The notes beneath the pieces are model-generated. The model was not told the DNA's origin. It saw only the letters and a list, made by a program, of their open reading frames with translations, and searched no databases. A stretch of DNA of 64,000 bases from Strigamia acuminata (taxonomy: Eukaryota; Arthropoda; Chilopoda; Geophilomorpha; Linotaeniidae): assembly GCA_949358305.1 (NCBI GenBank), contig OX442315.1, positions 10,506,427-10,570,426 on the forward strand, given 5' to 3'. Shown here in pieces: positions 44,208 to 56,896 of this stretch. The translations under genes and the position numbers were made by a program. How positions within the stretch are numbered: position 1 is the stretch's first letter; the number at the start of each line of letters is the position of its first letter.

Positions 44208-47069
44208 TCACTTAATACAGTCCTCATAAATGCGGCGAATTATGACCTCCTGGTCACCGTTTAAATCGATTTTGCTGACACATGATATTCTAACTTCTTG
44301 AAAACATTCTAGTCGCATTACTGGTAATTCTAACGAGTCGTAACTCATGACCTCATTTGGTTTGTTTTTAGAGTAGAAACGAATTTTCTTGTTGGCGAAA
44401 GGATCCTTTTCCTTGTGGCCAAAATCAAACACACCAGTCTTCATGAGGGCAAGTGTAATAATATAAAGAAAAGAAAATTACTGAAAGCTACACGATAATT
44501 CCAAATTGTATAATTCTTATAAATGTTATGCTCTGTGCCAAAAAAATTAGAATTCGATGAAACGGGATTCGATGAAGATTTACAATGGTTTATTAAGTTT
44601 TCCCTGATTTCACCAGTTTTGCTTCTTCAACTCACTCTATCTTATGCATCCCAGGCAATAGCAATAACACAAAGAAGAGTTTTACCCTTATGCGTATGAT
44701 ATACCTTTACATTCTAAACTTACGCTTAAATATATATCTTCTTTGAAGTCTTTGCATTCCCCGTATTCTTCCATTTTTGTTTTAATACGTTTCTCAATTT
44801 CTTTAATTTCGTCTGTTACATTCTGAAACATAAACAAAAAATCAGCAACTAAAAAGCAAAATAGCTTCTTTAAAGGACACTTTCAACTTAATCAAAGCAA
44901 TTGATACAACCCGTAACGCCCATGAAACCGCTCGTGGAGGCTGTAGTGGATCCACCATCACACTACTGACCTACTGAGCGTCGCAGTGGTGAATTGGGAC
45001 GAGAGCAGAGTCAGCACTGGACACGGCTGCCCTTGCTGACTTCAGGATCTTACTTCGCACACATGTCTCGGTTGAGACTCGGCGATCTTCTCTCTCCTCC
45101 CCATACCACTCAGCTCCCTCCTTCCCTATACTGGGTCATACCACTCTGCGAGGAGGGATGACCTTAGGGCCATTGGGCGGTGTGTGGTAGTGATGCTGGT
45201 CACCCTTGGGTGGCCAAGCGGTCACACAATTTTATTGCGTATAGATAATTTACGAAAGTTGTAAAAGTATTACGGAGGTCTTTGTTCTGCACTCCTTTTC
45301 GGTGAAGTTTACATACGGTAAGCTTTTTGAATGAAATATGGAAAGGCGAGTCTTTCCGAATGGAAAATTGATTTTACCTCATGATCGGCATAAACAATTC
45401 GATTTGTGCCAGGAATAGCCTTGTATAACTTTCTTTTCTGAATTCTGTCGTAAATATTGTGTTGAACTCCTGCTTTCTTGACCAGTTTTATAATCTTGAA
45501 TTCATCTTCGCTTGATTTTGTTTCATCAAGGTTAGCACGTTTGAAACCATCCATTAACCTAAAAAGTCAATGAAAAGATGTGAAAGCAATCTCAACATTA
45601 GTTAACTTAAAAAGTAACAATGTATAATCTGTATAATGCTGATTTTAAAGTCATAGAGCATCATTTGTTTAATCAGAAACATTTAAAATCAATTTTTTTT
45701 TCTTAAAAAATTATTTTTAAAAAATGCATTTAACAGTCTTCATTTTTTTAAAATTTTAGACTTGTTTTGATTGCTAAATGAGAATAGCTTACATTTGATC
45801 AATTATTCTTATTTTTGGATGCTTGTAGTAACGGTGATGATAATGCCATCTCATGTAAAACATGTGTAAAATACTTTGGGCCTCCTAAAGTAGAAAAAAA
45901 ATTGTACCTACTGTATTCCTTCGATTAAGAGCCGCCCTTGAATAAGAGCCGCGGCTAAGGGAGCAAAAATACCGTATTATTGCGACAATATTTTTTTTTG
46001 TATTCAAGGGAACAGATCCTTGAACGCTATCATTACGTTAAATACACAAAAAATATTATTTTTTTTATGGAAAACGGAAATCGAAGTTGCGGTCGACGAT
46101 TGCAGGAATACGGTTTTTTGCTGAATGTTTTTCTAAAGGATTATTATTATAATTTACTTTATCTCTGAAGGCAAGGACGAAGTTTTGTTTTTCGTCTTTA
46201 ACAACGCGAATAAATTGCATGAGTCTATCATGATCAAATGAATTTTTCTTTCCAAGATAGTGACAGTCTCGTTCAAAATAATCCCATTTATCAACATCGA
46301 TTTTCGTCTTTTTATTGTTCACAATCTGAAATATTAAGATTGCAATGATAAATGATTGCTGATAGCTTGCAGTATTCCACACCAACCTCCCACAGAAATG
46401 GCTTCTGCTTATATAGTTTTGACAGTTCTGTTTCTGGGTCACCTATAAAGTTGTAATATGTAATACATAATACATAATACATATTTGCAACTGCACAGGG
46501 AACAACGCTCGGTCTGATCTTGGATGTTCAATTTCAAGACCAATAAATTTGGAATATAAACACATTGAGAGAAAACCTGATTTACTCACTTTTTCTTTCA
46601 TCTCCTGGGTTAATAAATGAACAAATTCGATTTATCTCTTCTTGTGTCAAGTCAATATCCTGTTGCTCACATATCTTCCTAAAATTTTTACAGGATTCTT
46701 TTTCATGCTGTTTTAAAATTCATATCAAACTGAGATATTTTACTCCAATTGTGCATGTTACCTTCCAGTCTTCTTTATTTTCCTCCTTTTCATTCTTTTC
46801 ATCAAGAAAAGTTTGCCACAGATGCGAAAACGGACCATGACCTAGTATTAATTGTGGAATTAATATAAAAAAATACAGAATGATCATTTTTTATACAATA
46901 TCTTATATCTTACCCAGATCATGGCACAATCCAGCAATGGCCACACACTTAACCTCATCATCTGAAATTTCTAAAGGTTTCCCCTCTTTTGTCATCAGCT
47001 GTTCAGTTCGCAATTGATCCTGAAGTTTTTTAGCTAACCTTTCAGCCAAATGGCAAACGCTGAATGAAA

Positions 47070-47105
<36 letters not shown>

Positions 47106-49252
47106 TTTATAGTTCTTTACCCAATGGAATGTTCAAATCGCGTGTGGGTTGCACTCGGGAAAACGAAATAAGCCGATCCAAGTTGATGGATATTTCTTAA
47201 TCGTTGGAATTGTTCGGTATCGATAATATCAAAGTAAATTTGCTTCAATTTAATAGCTCCGTGAATGGCATCATTTAAAATCTGAATAAATCAAATATCA
47301 AAACAAATGACACATAAAAGAAATTAAATAATTAAATTTTATTAATTTTACCTTATCCATTTCGCCTTTTGACGAATCGATTAAAGCCCTTTTGTGTAGT
47401 CTGCAATCAAAACGTCAACTTTTGAATGTGGATGAAACACACAATCAAATCGACATGTTATACAATCCCTTATCATCAGCACTGAAATATGCATGATAAA
47501 AATTGAGTTTTGGCATTTAACTATCTTTGTCTGATCTTTTCAGTTTGTTACCAAGTAAACAAAGGATAAATAATCATTTTTAACAATGGGAAATTAAAGT
47601 AAAACAAACAATCGTATGATTGATGCTATTGATAAAGCTGATAGTTGTGGTAATCTCAGTTTATTTTGAGGTTTTGTTTAAATAAAAATCACCACTTAAA
47701 AGATAATTGTGTTATTTTATTTCACAATAGTCTGGCGTGTGCCAGACTCAGTCATGTGACTGGGGCGTGAAAACTCCCCAAGCACATTTCACTCCAAATT
47801 GGCTGGGGCATAGTATGATTGTACTATGATTTTACTATCACAGAATAACGTGGCCCACATGTTTTCAGCGCCGCATGGTGACAAGTTTCGTTACTGGAGT
47901 CACTTCAACACCTGTTCTCTTATTTAACACACAATCAACTTCTTGCTTACACTTACACAAGTGGCCCACTTGTTTCCAGCACCGCGTGGTGGCAAATTAC
48001 GGAACTGCAACACTTAAGGGAAAACATGTTATTGGCCATTTTGTATAGACGCTTCAACCTGTTCTCTTACACCATGGTCCCACCTCAGACCATAAATCTG
48101 TCTCTGGACCATGTTACTGCTAGTTACAACCCCTAGCAAAAAGTATTTGATCAGCCACCACATGACCTAATTTGAACTCAAAATCATTTTTTTTGCAGTC
48201 CAAGTAGTAATTTACAAACAAAGCATTTTATTCATTGAAAAGACCAAGCCAAATGCTACAATTTAGTGGCAATATGAACAAAATTAAATAAAATTTAAAA
48301 AAGTTAGTTATTTTTGTTGACACCCTTAAGGAAAAAAGTATTCAATCACTACAAAGCTGATTATAAAGTATTCGATCACTACAAAGCTGAAAAAAAAGTA
48401 TTCAATCAAGCACAGAAAATGTTGGAATTTTGAATTAATATTAATGAAAACACTGTCCCCTCTTAACTAAACTCAATATACTGAGAAGTGATTTTTATCT
48501 TTGTAAAATTTAACAAACACGCCTAAAGTTAAAGAACCCACAAATGACTCAAAATCACCGATAATTAAACTTTTAAAACTACAATACCTTATTAGCGTTA
48601 GGTTACAGTACATTACAATACTGATGACACATCGTGTCAGGTCATTTAGCTTATACAGGATACATATTGATTAATACATTTTTGGAACGAACAATAATTT
48701 TTGTGCAGCTAATGAGCCGACTACAAGTCCTTTTTAAAAAGCTAGTCATCTATGCAGTGTAGAGAGGTTGGTTTTTTAAACCAGCAATCAATTCTGTTTT
48801 TACATGGTTTTTTTTTTACACGGTTTTGAATTAGCACATCAATCTCGAAAAATGAATTCAATTTCGTTTTTACACGATTTCTTTGATTTAGCTCGGTTAA
48901 AATTTTTTAAAATCTCAATTTGATTTAAATTTAAATTAATCTACGAAATATTTAGGGATTTCCCCTTGTTTGTTGTCTTGGAAATTCATTTTATTTAACA
49001 TGGTTTTTTTTTTTTAGGATATATCTACCCTGCAAAAGCAGAAATTGATGTGTATCTATAAACATTACGGTGGATTGCTGTAATCAACATTACAGTTGAT
49101 TATTATTCTTGTGCTGTTGGTCGATTTTTTCTATAAATACAGAATTGCAAGAAAAATTGCAAGATTGGAACTATAAGAAAAATACTTACTCCAGACATGT
49201 ATTAAATAGTTCTTTCACTTTATCTGGCCATGTCTCGTCTTCTTTGTATTTT
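44208..49252 (-). CDS. SAMHD1-like dNTP triphosphohydrolase, copy 1
   Basis: Exons (5' to 3'): 49252-49190, 47400-47352, 47281-47121, 47059-46914, 46841-46762, 46707-46590, 46442-46388, 46326-46168, 45884-45793, 45558-45378, 44822-44724, 44438-44208; further 5' exons may lie upstream. Catalytic features: the first His in TRFEHSIG and the HD pair in [13 protein letters not shown], the metal-binding set of HD-domain dNTPases. Later [13 protein letters not shown], the [14 protein letters not shown] segment and the C-terminal lobe ([24 protein letters not shown]) follow the SAMHD1 order. SAMHD1 degrades dNTPs and in vertebrates limits retrovirus replication. No SAM domain is visible. Exon phases are consistent through the gene. 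Intron 10 (between 45378 and 44822) holds a repeat at about 44905-45235. Confidence 0.85.
44905..45235 (+). repeat. dispersed repeat, copy in SAMHD1-like gene 1
   Basis: GC-richer block inside an intron; its right end reads GGTGGCCAAGCGGTCACAC. The reverse complement recurs, diverged, at about 54655-54900 in the second SAMHD1-like gene (shared GAGCTGAGTGG, TGACGCTCAGTAG types). A SINE-like origin is possible, but I see no convincing tRNA promoter pair. Confidence 0.65.
47076..47104. repeat. (AAT)n microsatellite
   Basis: About nine to ten AAT units in the short intron between SAMHD1-like exons 46914-47059 and 47121-47281. Confidence 0.9.
47401..49189. other. long first intron of SAMHD1-like gene 1
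   Basis: No exon recognised between 49190 and 47400. Contents: the dispersed repeat at 47740-47830, T-rich tracts around 48770-49020 and AT-rich filler. The 47560-47620 part matches the upstream flank of gene 2 around 56870-57050 and shows that flank before the MITE and gypsy element 2 were inserted. Confidence 0.55.
47740..47830. repeat. dispersed repeat shared with 53425-53500
   Basis: Both places, in equivalent positions of the SAMHD1-like region, contain a phrase like GGGGYGTGAAAACTYCCCAGGCACAT followed by CCAA(A)TTTGGCTGGGG. The copies are diverged and non-coding. They lie in different introns of the two paralogues, so they are independent insertions. Confidence 0.55.
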
Positions 49253-50380
49253 CTATTTAAAAAAATGTAATTTTGAAAAATCTTCAAGATTATATTCACA
49301 CATATGGGAGAGCTATAAGGTAAGTTAGGGAAGTGCAGTCCCGATATAAAAGTTGCTAGATCTCTTGACAACCACACTTCTTACAGCCACTACTGACCGT
49401 CCATAAATTACGTAATGCTAATTTTTGGATTTTTAGACCTCCCTCCCCCCTGTACCAAGGTCGTAACAATTCCACAAACGCCCCCCCCCCCCCAGAAAAT
49501 TACGTAACAAAACTAACAACTCCCTCCCCAATTTTGATATACGGTATTTTCAATACAAATTTACGGTAGTACTGTTTAATTTTTTTTTAAAAATGATTAT
49601 TTTTAAAATTTTATACATTTTCAAACTTACATTTTTGTTAATAATTATTACAGTGACCATTTCGACTTTAAACTTCATCTTCCCAAGGAAAAAAAAGAGT
49701 AATAAATCGTGAAGCAATTATTTAAGTTAAATTATCAAATTTATAATAAGTTACGTAACATTATTGCAAACCCCCTTCTCCCGTTGTAACAACCCGCAAG
49801 AAATTTAAAACTTCCTCCGCCCTTAAGACGTGTTGTGACCCCAAATTTCCCTTTTATTTGGAATATTTGGAGTACAAGAAATTAATAATCCAGTTTATTT
49901 AATGTGTTAAATAAATTTTTTACAGTCCCTTTAATTATTTGGAAATACTAGAAATTGGTAATTTAAGGAATCAATTTATTTTAGTGTTTTTAATGAATTA
50001 TTTGTTAAAATAATTACATATTTTTGCTTGCTTGTCCAAATAAAATACTCATTTTATTTGCAATTGCCAAGTGCTTTCGGCTGTTAAACAGAAGCCGTTA
50101 GGACTGCCATGGCAACCTAACTGCCAAATTGGGGGGTTGCTATGGCCAGCTCCTAATTTGCACCGTTGCCGGGCACGAAGTGTGCCAGGTGCATGCCACG
50201 CATGCGCACTCGGCCGATTTTCCGGCCAAATTTTGAGTAATAAATTCGTTTATTACTCACTCTTTGCCTCCTCCTCACACAGCTTTGTTCAAACCAAAAA
50301 CACTGTTTTGTCCGTGACAAGTGAGATTGTAAAGTTTCAACTGATTTGCTTGATGCCAATACGCATCAAGTGAATCCGGT

Positions 50381-50890
50381 ATAATTTTACTTTACCGGCC
50401 ACCTCTCAGATCATCTCCAAAATTTGGATATCGGCGTGAAAAAACGAATGGCGTTGACGGTTTTTGGGGCAAACAAAAGTGGAAGCGGAAATCAGGAGAT
50501 TATTAGTAGTTGGTTTATACTGGTGAGGTTAAGTTAGGCATTGGAATTATATGGCCCATTGTTGTTGTTGTTTTTTATGTTGTTGTTGTGTCTCGGGTTA
50601 GGTTAGGTTAGGTTAGGTTAGGTGAGGTAATAAAGATGGCTGACAATAAGAGCGCACGTGCGTAACAATGCTGGGGAGAGAATGACTGACAGCTAACAAT
50701 GAAATTAGGGTTATAAAAATGAGAAAGTAAACATTTGATAGCAATCACTGGTCGTTAATCTGCTGTTTTCTGCTTCCGCTTCCGTTTGCCCCAAAAACCG
50801 TCAACGCCATTCGTTTTTTCACCCTTGAATACCCTTATATCCAAATTTTGGAGATGATCTGAGAGGTGGCCGGTAAAGTAAAATTGTTTC
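50381..50890. mobile_element. inverted-repeat element with telomere-type motif
   Basis: Arms of about 115-128 bp (50381-50495 and about 50763-50890) are inverted copies (GCCGGTAAAGTAAAAT, AACGCCATTCGTTTTTTCAC). The middle of about 265 bp contains (TTAGG)5. No coding sequence. It may be a foldback MITE or a rearranged duplication. Confidence 0.75.
50599..50623 (+). repeat. interstitial (TTAGG)5
   Basis: Five perfect TTAGG units, the telomere repeat of most arthropods, sit inside an inverted-repeat element away from any chromosome end seen here. Confidence 0.9.
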
Positions 50891-51983
50891 GTAAATCCTT
50901 CCCAGACGACGAAGTCGACGTGCAACGAACCGAACACTCGTTGTTTCCGCCGCCGCCCGAAGACAGACGTACACACGCCATTGTAGACCAACTCCCGGAA
51001 GACGCCAAGCCGACGAGGGACGACGCGCAAAAGCCGACGAAACCTCGACGCTCGACCTACTGACGACGGTAATTTACCGAGAAGAAACGGACCTGAAGAC
51101 CGCATTCGACAGTGCGAACCACGCCATTGGATTCATGAGTCTTCACCGGAGAATTTCCCGTTTTGACTTGAGGGTTCACACCTCGTATTCTCCATTCTGG
51201 CCTGGCTATCTAGCTGGCCACGATTCTGGCTCCACAGCCGAATCAACTCGCAAAGTCTCACGATTTTGCACCCGTTTGTGCATTTGCACCGATTTTCACG
51301 GCGATCTGTTGCCGCCATTTTCGTGCCTGATTTAATCATTTATTTATCCCTTGTATTCATATTACTCCTTAATTTTAACCTTAATAAAACTGTTTATTCA
51401 TTTTAAACTACTCGTTATTATTGCATTTGTTACCTAATTACCCCTAGACACCAACTTAACTGCCAAACCCGATAGAAGACCTAACAATGGCATTCAACTG
51501 CTTCCACAGGTTGAATACCGGGACCTTATGCATTGAATTAGGTAATTAATTAGATTAATATTCTGTGCTATTACTATTTTGGGATTCCAGGAACGCAACA
51601 GACGTTAGGTAATTTATGGACGGCTCCTATGTGTTTTGTGCCAATAAGTGAACCCATATACAAAGCCCACAAGAAACTGTAAGTACTGAAACCATTTGCC
51701 AATGTAACTTAGACTTTAATGTTAACTCAGGATTGATTTAGGCTGTAAATAAATTATTTAACATTAAACTTGTGTCAACTGATTTACCCATACGAGACAT
51801 TAGAACCAGAATGAGATCATGTAACAAAAGTAAAGTTAGGATGTACAGTACAACATATATCCACTTACCCAATAATATTTTGAAATTGTTTTGAAATTAA
51901 TTTTCTTTCTTGCTCAGCACAAAAGGGTCTAGCAAAAAAATGTAAGTAAATAATTGAATAAAGATTTCAACCATACTGTCAAC

Positions 51984-54900
51984 TCACTTAATCTTCTCCT
52001 CATAAATGTCGCGAATTTTTTTTATGACCTCCTGGTTACCGTTTAAATCGATTTTGCTGACACATGATATTCTAACTTCTTGAAAACATTGTGGTCGCAT
52101 TACTGGTAATTCTAACGAGTCGTAACTCATGACCACATTCGGGTTGTTTTTAGAGTAGAAAGGAATTTTCTTGTCGGCGAAAGGATCATTATCTTTGTTA
52201 CCAAAATCAAACACACCAGTCTTCATAGGGCAAGCGTAATAAAACAAAGAAAAAAAAAATTACTGAAAGCTACATGATAATTCCAATTTGTATAACTCTT
52301 ATGAACGTTATGCTCTGTGCCAAAAGGTTCATTAATTTTAATTTCTAAAAAAAAAATCTGAAAAAAAATGCGAACTTTTGATTCAAGTTCATGAACTTGA
52401 ACTTGAACTTAGTTCACTTCGAAAAAAATTTTAGTGAACGCGAACACGAACGTGTTCACATGGTCATGTACGCGAACTTGAATGCATTCACAATTTCGGG
52501 AACGAGATACAACACTCATTTTTACCCATATGGTATGATACTTTTACACCTTAAACTTACACTTAAGTATATGTGTTTGCCGATTTCTGTTTGAATACTT
52601 TCCTCAATTTTTTCAATTTCTTTCTTTAAATCCTGAAACACAAAAAAATTAAAAATTAATTCAAATTCTCCAAACATAAGCTTATGATTTAAAACCAAAA
52701 GGTCTGCCTAAAGGTACTGATCAATAGACACTGAATAAAGATCTAAATAAAGTCCCTTGGTTAAATCGTGTCGTGTGTCCAGTGCTGTTTGGGCATTCCT
52801 GTGCCCTCATGGCCTGTATCCACTCTCACAACATTGTTCATACATTGTTCATGTAAATCAGCCATTACAAATTGGGCAAACGTGTTGAAATAATCTCCAA
52901 AAAAGTTCATCGAAGCCGAACGCAGCCTCTCACAACAATTCCACCTGGTAAACTGATGCAGATGGGTTTCTGAAAGATTCGAATAGGTTTTTTTGGTCCC
53001 CCTTCCCCCTCACATATTGGGTTTAATGTTGGTATTTACGATAGTTGGAGAAGGTATCATATGGATTATTGTTTTGTAATTCTTTTCAGTCAGGTTTAAG
53101 TACAGTATGCTTTCTGGATAAAAGGTGGAAAGGTAAGTATTTCCATACGGATAAATTTATTTTACCTTGACATTATCGGCATAAACAATTCTATTTGTGC
53201 CAGGAATGGCTTTGTATGACTTTCTGTTTGGAAGTTTCTCTTTGAGCAGATCCAAAACCTTGAAGTCATCGTAATTTGAATGTTTTTCACCAAGTTCCTC
53301 CTCGCTGAAAGCATCTAGTAACCTAAAAATTAAAATTCAATTGTGTGTAAGGTATGTGGTGATCTCACGTGTGTTTTAAATAAAGTTATTATCACCACTT
53401 AGAAATATTTAGTATTTTTAAAAACCAGCCTCCTGTGTCTTGGGGGTGAAAACTTCCCAGGCACATCTGACCCCAATTTGGCTGGGGTGGGTTGTGAATT
53501 AACCGTTTTGGTGCAATAATTCCTTTGTTGCAACAAAATACGCTCATGGCGCATATCTGCGGCACAGATATGAAGTGTGCCGGGCTCAAATTTAGAGTTT
53601 TGGCACACTCTTGATTTCACAACGCAACTAAACGCACGCGTTCACTGCTCTCCTAAACGGTTAGTATTGATTGTGCACCTAGTTCTTGAGATTTGTGAAT
53701 TGAGACTTCTCACTGTTTTTGCCAAAACCTTTTCTGTGTATATCAATGCCAGTTGATACACGCACTTTATGATTGTAATCTCTGCTCATGAGCGAAGCTC
53801 TTACTGACTCATCATTTTATAAACCTCTAGACATATTTAAACACTCTTTTTAGGACTAACACAGTTTAACTGTTAGTTTAAACCCGGATCACAGCAGTTA
53901 GTAAGTAAAATAAAAATAAAAACGTGATTGGAAAGGGGAGTAATATTCGGAGTGTTTATTTACGGGCGATAAAAACCTCACCTATCCACATTTATTTTTA
54001 AAAGTGGTTGAAAAAACGGTCCAAGCCATTTTTAAAGCCACTTTAAAAGTAAATAAGGATAGAACAAAAAAGATAGATTAATTGTTATTGAGTACACTAC
54101 CGAGTTTCTGCATTGATTCATTACAACAAACTAACTTACATTTGATCAAATATTTTAACTTTTGGATGCTGGTAGTAGCGGTGATGATAATGCCATCGCA
54201 CATGAAACATGTGGAGAATACTTTGGGCCTCCTAAAGAAGAAAAAGTGTATTTTGCTGAATATTTTCCTAAAGGATTATTATACTTTATCTCTGAAAGCC
54301 AGGACCAAGGTATCTTTCTCTTCGTCCTTAACAACACGAATAAATTGCATGAGTCTATCGTGATCAAATGAATTTTTCTTTCCAAGATAGTGACAGTCTC
54401 GTTCAAAATAGTCCCACTTGTCGACATCGATTTTAGTGGTTTCATTGTTAACTACCTGAAAACATTAAGAATGCGATGCTGTGAGATTGCTGATAGCTTG
54501 CAGTATTCCATACCGACCTCCCACAGAAATGGCTTCTGCTTATATAGTTTCGACACTTCTACTTCTGGGTAACATATAAAATATATAATACATAATATAT
54601 ACAGTATAATATACAGTATAATACATAATTGCAACTGTATAGGGAAAAATAAAGGTGTGACCGCTTGGCCACCTACGTTCACCTACGTCACTGCCAGTAT
54701 AGGGAATGAAGGAGCTGAGTGGTGTGGTGAGTGAGAGAGGAAGCGCGACCACCCTAGAGAGAAGACTTCTTAAGAAGGTTCTGACATCAGCAAGGGTAAC
54801 CATGGCTGACTCAGCTCTCCTCACCATTCACCACTGTGACGCTCAGTAGTACGGCGATGGGCCTGCTACAGCCTCCATGAGCGGCTACATGAGTTTTACT

Positions 54901-56389
54901 CGGGTACGACACAAATGTTATGTTTAACCGACCTCGTCATACATGGGGCTCGCGCCCTGTGTGTGACGGGTCGGTTGCCAGGTGCAGCGTGCCTTTATGG
55001 CAACCCAGCACGCGGGTGACGGGATTCTCCAACCCCTAGACAAACGTATTAAAGGCCAACAACCAACAATATAGTCTCTTGTCATTATTTACGTGAGTAT
55101 GCGTCCCAATACCAATCCCCAGGTTACTTTGGCAAAGACCACACCAGTCATAAAGTTGTGGGTCCAGTGCAATTTGAGGAGAGTTGGTAAATGAAAACCT
55201 GGATGATACACATTTTGTCAAAAATTAGCCACGCAAACCAGAAGAAAAGCTGCTCATTTCGTTTAAATGCCGGAATTATAGAACAGCCAAGATAATGCGC
55301 CGAGAAATTTTTTGGGACACCGGGACAAACCGTCCAAAACTAGGCTGTCCCAGTAAAACCTGCATGTCTGGTCACCCTTGGTGGGAGTCCAAGAATAGAG
55401 TCTATCGTATGGCAATGGGTTATCTGACCTTGGGTGTTCAATTTCAAGATCAATAATTTAAGAAATTTAAATATGTTGAGAGAAAACCTGTTTTACTTGT
55501 TCTTTCAACTCCTCCTGGGTTAATAAATGAACAGATTAGATCTTTCTCTAATAGTGTCAAGTCAATCTTCTGTTCCTCACAAATCTCCAAAAAATTATCA
55601 CAGGATTTTTTTTCATGCTGTTTTAAAATTTATATCAAACCGAGATATTTTACTCCAATTGTGCATACTACCTCCCAGTGTTCTTTCTTTCCCTCCTTTT
55701 TATTTTTTTCATTCAGAAAAGCTTGCCACAGATGTGAAAACGGACCGTGACCTAGTATTAATTGTGGAATTAATATAAAAAAGTACAGAATGATCATTTT
55801 TTTTACAATATCTTATATCTTACCCAGATCATGACACAATCCAGCAATGGCCACACACTTAACTTCATCATCTGTAATTTCTATACGTTTATCCTCTATT
55901 GTCAGCTCTTCAGTTCGCAGTTGATCCTGAAGTTTTTTAGCTAGCATTTCAGCCAAATGACATACTCTGAATGAAGAATAAAAATTATTTAAAACTTTTC
56001 TGGTGCGTTGGTGGTAGTGATGTACACCAAAGTTTAATTTGTAGAGTTATAAAAGCTACTTTCTTATTTTTTTGTACATTTTTTACAAATAATTATTTTA
56101 TAGTTTGTTACCCAATGGAGTGTTCAAATCGCGTGTGGGTTGCACTCGGGAAAACGAAATAAGCCGATCCAAGTTGGTGTACATTTCTCAATCGTTGGAA
56201 TTGTTCGGCATCAATAATATCAAAGTAAATTTTCTTCAATTTAATAGCTCCGTGGATTGCGTCATTTAATATCTGAATAAATCAAATATCAAAACAAATG
56301 ACACACAAGAAAAAATAATTCGATTTAATTTATTTTACCTTGGACTTCTTCTGAACCCTTTCCTCTGTTGACGAATCGTCTGAAGCCAT
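51984..56389 (-). CDS. SAMHD1-like dNTP triphosphohydrolase, copy 2
   Basis: Exons (5' to 3'): 56389-56339 (MASDDSSTEERVQKKSK), 56272-56112, 55966-55824, 55751-55672, 55617-55497, about 54568-54520, 54455-54285, 54231-54140, 53322-53166, 52632-52561, 52220-51984. It has the same catalytic motifs as copy 1 ([20 protein letters not shown]) and the same exon order. Differences: its own ATG in the first exon, shorter exons near the C-terminal linker, and an exon near 54575 whose acceptor AG is lost; an AG nine bases downstream (ACCCAG) would restore splicing in frame, with three codons fewer. The intron upstream of that exon has grown to about 900 bp with inserted repeats. Frames are otherwise open, so it is probably functional. 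Copies 1 and 2 are a tandem duplication. Confidence 0.82.
54655..54900 (-). repeat. dispersed repeat, copy in SAMHD1-like gene 2
   Basis: Diverged reverse complement of 44905-45235, inserted in the intron between exons 55617-55497 and about 54568-54520. The flanking 54900-55440 sequence is also absent from the corresponding intron of copy 1. Confidence 0.65.
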
Positions 56390-56490
56390 TTCATATACAG
56401 TCTGCGAGCAAAACATCAACTTTGAATGTGAATGAAACAAATTATCAGCACTGCAATATGGTTGATAAAAACTTAATTTGCCTGTTCAAC

Positions 56491-56605
56491 TACCGTATTT
56501 TACCGATTAAGAGTCGCCCTCGAATTGTAGCCGCCTTCGAATAAGAGCCGCGACCGAGAGAGGCGATTTGATATAAGAGAGCGGCTCTTAGTCGATAAAA
56601 TACAA
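56491..56605. mobile_element. short palindromic MITE-like repeat
   Basis: The ends CCGTATTTTACCGATTAAGAG and CTCTTAGTCGATAAAATAC are inverted relatives. GAATAAGAGCCGC-type motifs recur near 45920-45960 and 56760-56840, so this is a small repeat family. No coding sequence; target duplication not determined. Confidence 0.6.
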
Positions 56606-56896
56606 TTATTGAATGATCGCTTTGGTGCCGTGTTGATTTTTGGTACCGGTATATGGTAAAGAGGCAGATACTGCACTAGGGGGTTGCCATAGAGATGCAG
56701 TTGCTACTTGCCTCACAGGAAATATGGGAATTATTGGGAACCGAATATGGTTCACAATTGAAATAATAGCCGCCCTCGAATTGGAGCTGCAGCCCAGAGT
56801 GCCCGTTTTTAATAAGAGCGGCGGCTCTTATTTGGTAAAAAACAGTATTTTTGAATGATTAGTAGGTTTGTTACCAAGCGCAAAATTATTTTTAAG

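Larger units (their letters stand above)
49253..51983. other. no gene supported; mixed repeats
   Basis: A poly-C run with 14 or more C lies at about 49481-49496. Sequence with GACCGTCCATAAATTACGTAAT (about 49395) recurs inverted near 51610-51630 (GTAATTTATGGACGGCTCC). 50381-50890 is an inverted-repeat element. Several 60-115 codon frames around 50750-51340 overlap on both strands, with no family recognised; I do not call them. Confidence 0.5.

Noticed and set aside
45195-45235. tRNA gene or tRNA-derived SINE head (GGCCAAGCGGTC looks like an A box)
   Set aside because: No B box or cloverleaf could be drawn downstream, and the shared repeat body lies on the other side of the motif.
49481-49496. 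Poly-C run as a functional G-quadruplex signal
   Set aside because: A single homopolymer in intergenic DNA is equally explained by slippage or sequencing error; nothing nearby supports a function.
50750-51340. Several overlapping 65-116 codon ORFs on both strands
   Set aside because: They overlap each other and an inverted-repeat arm, have no recognisable domain and no splice context.
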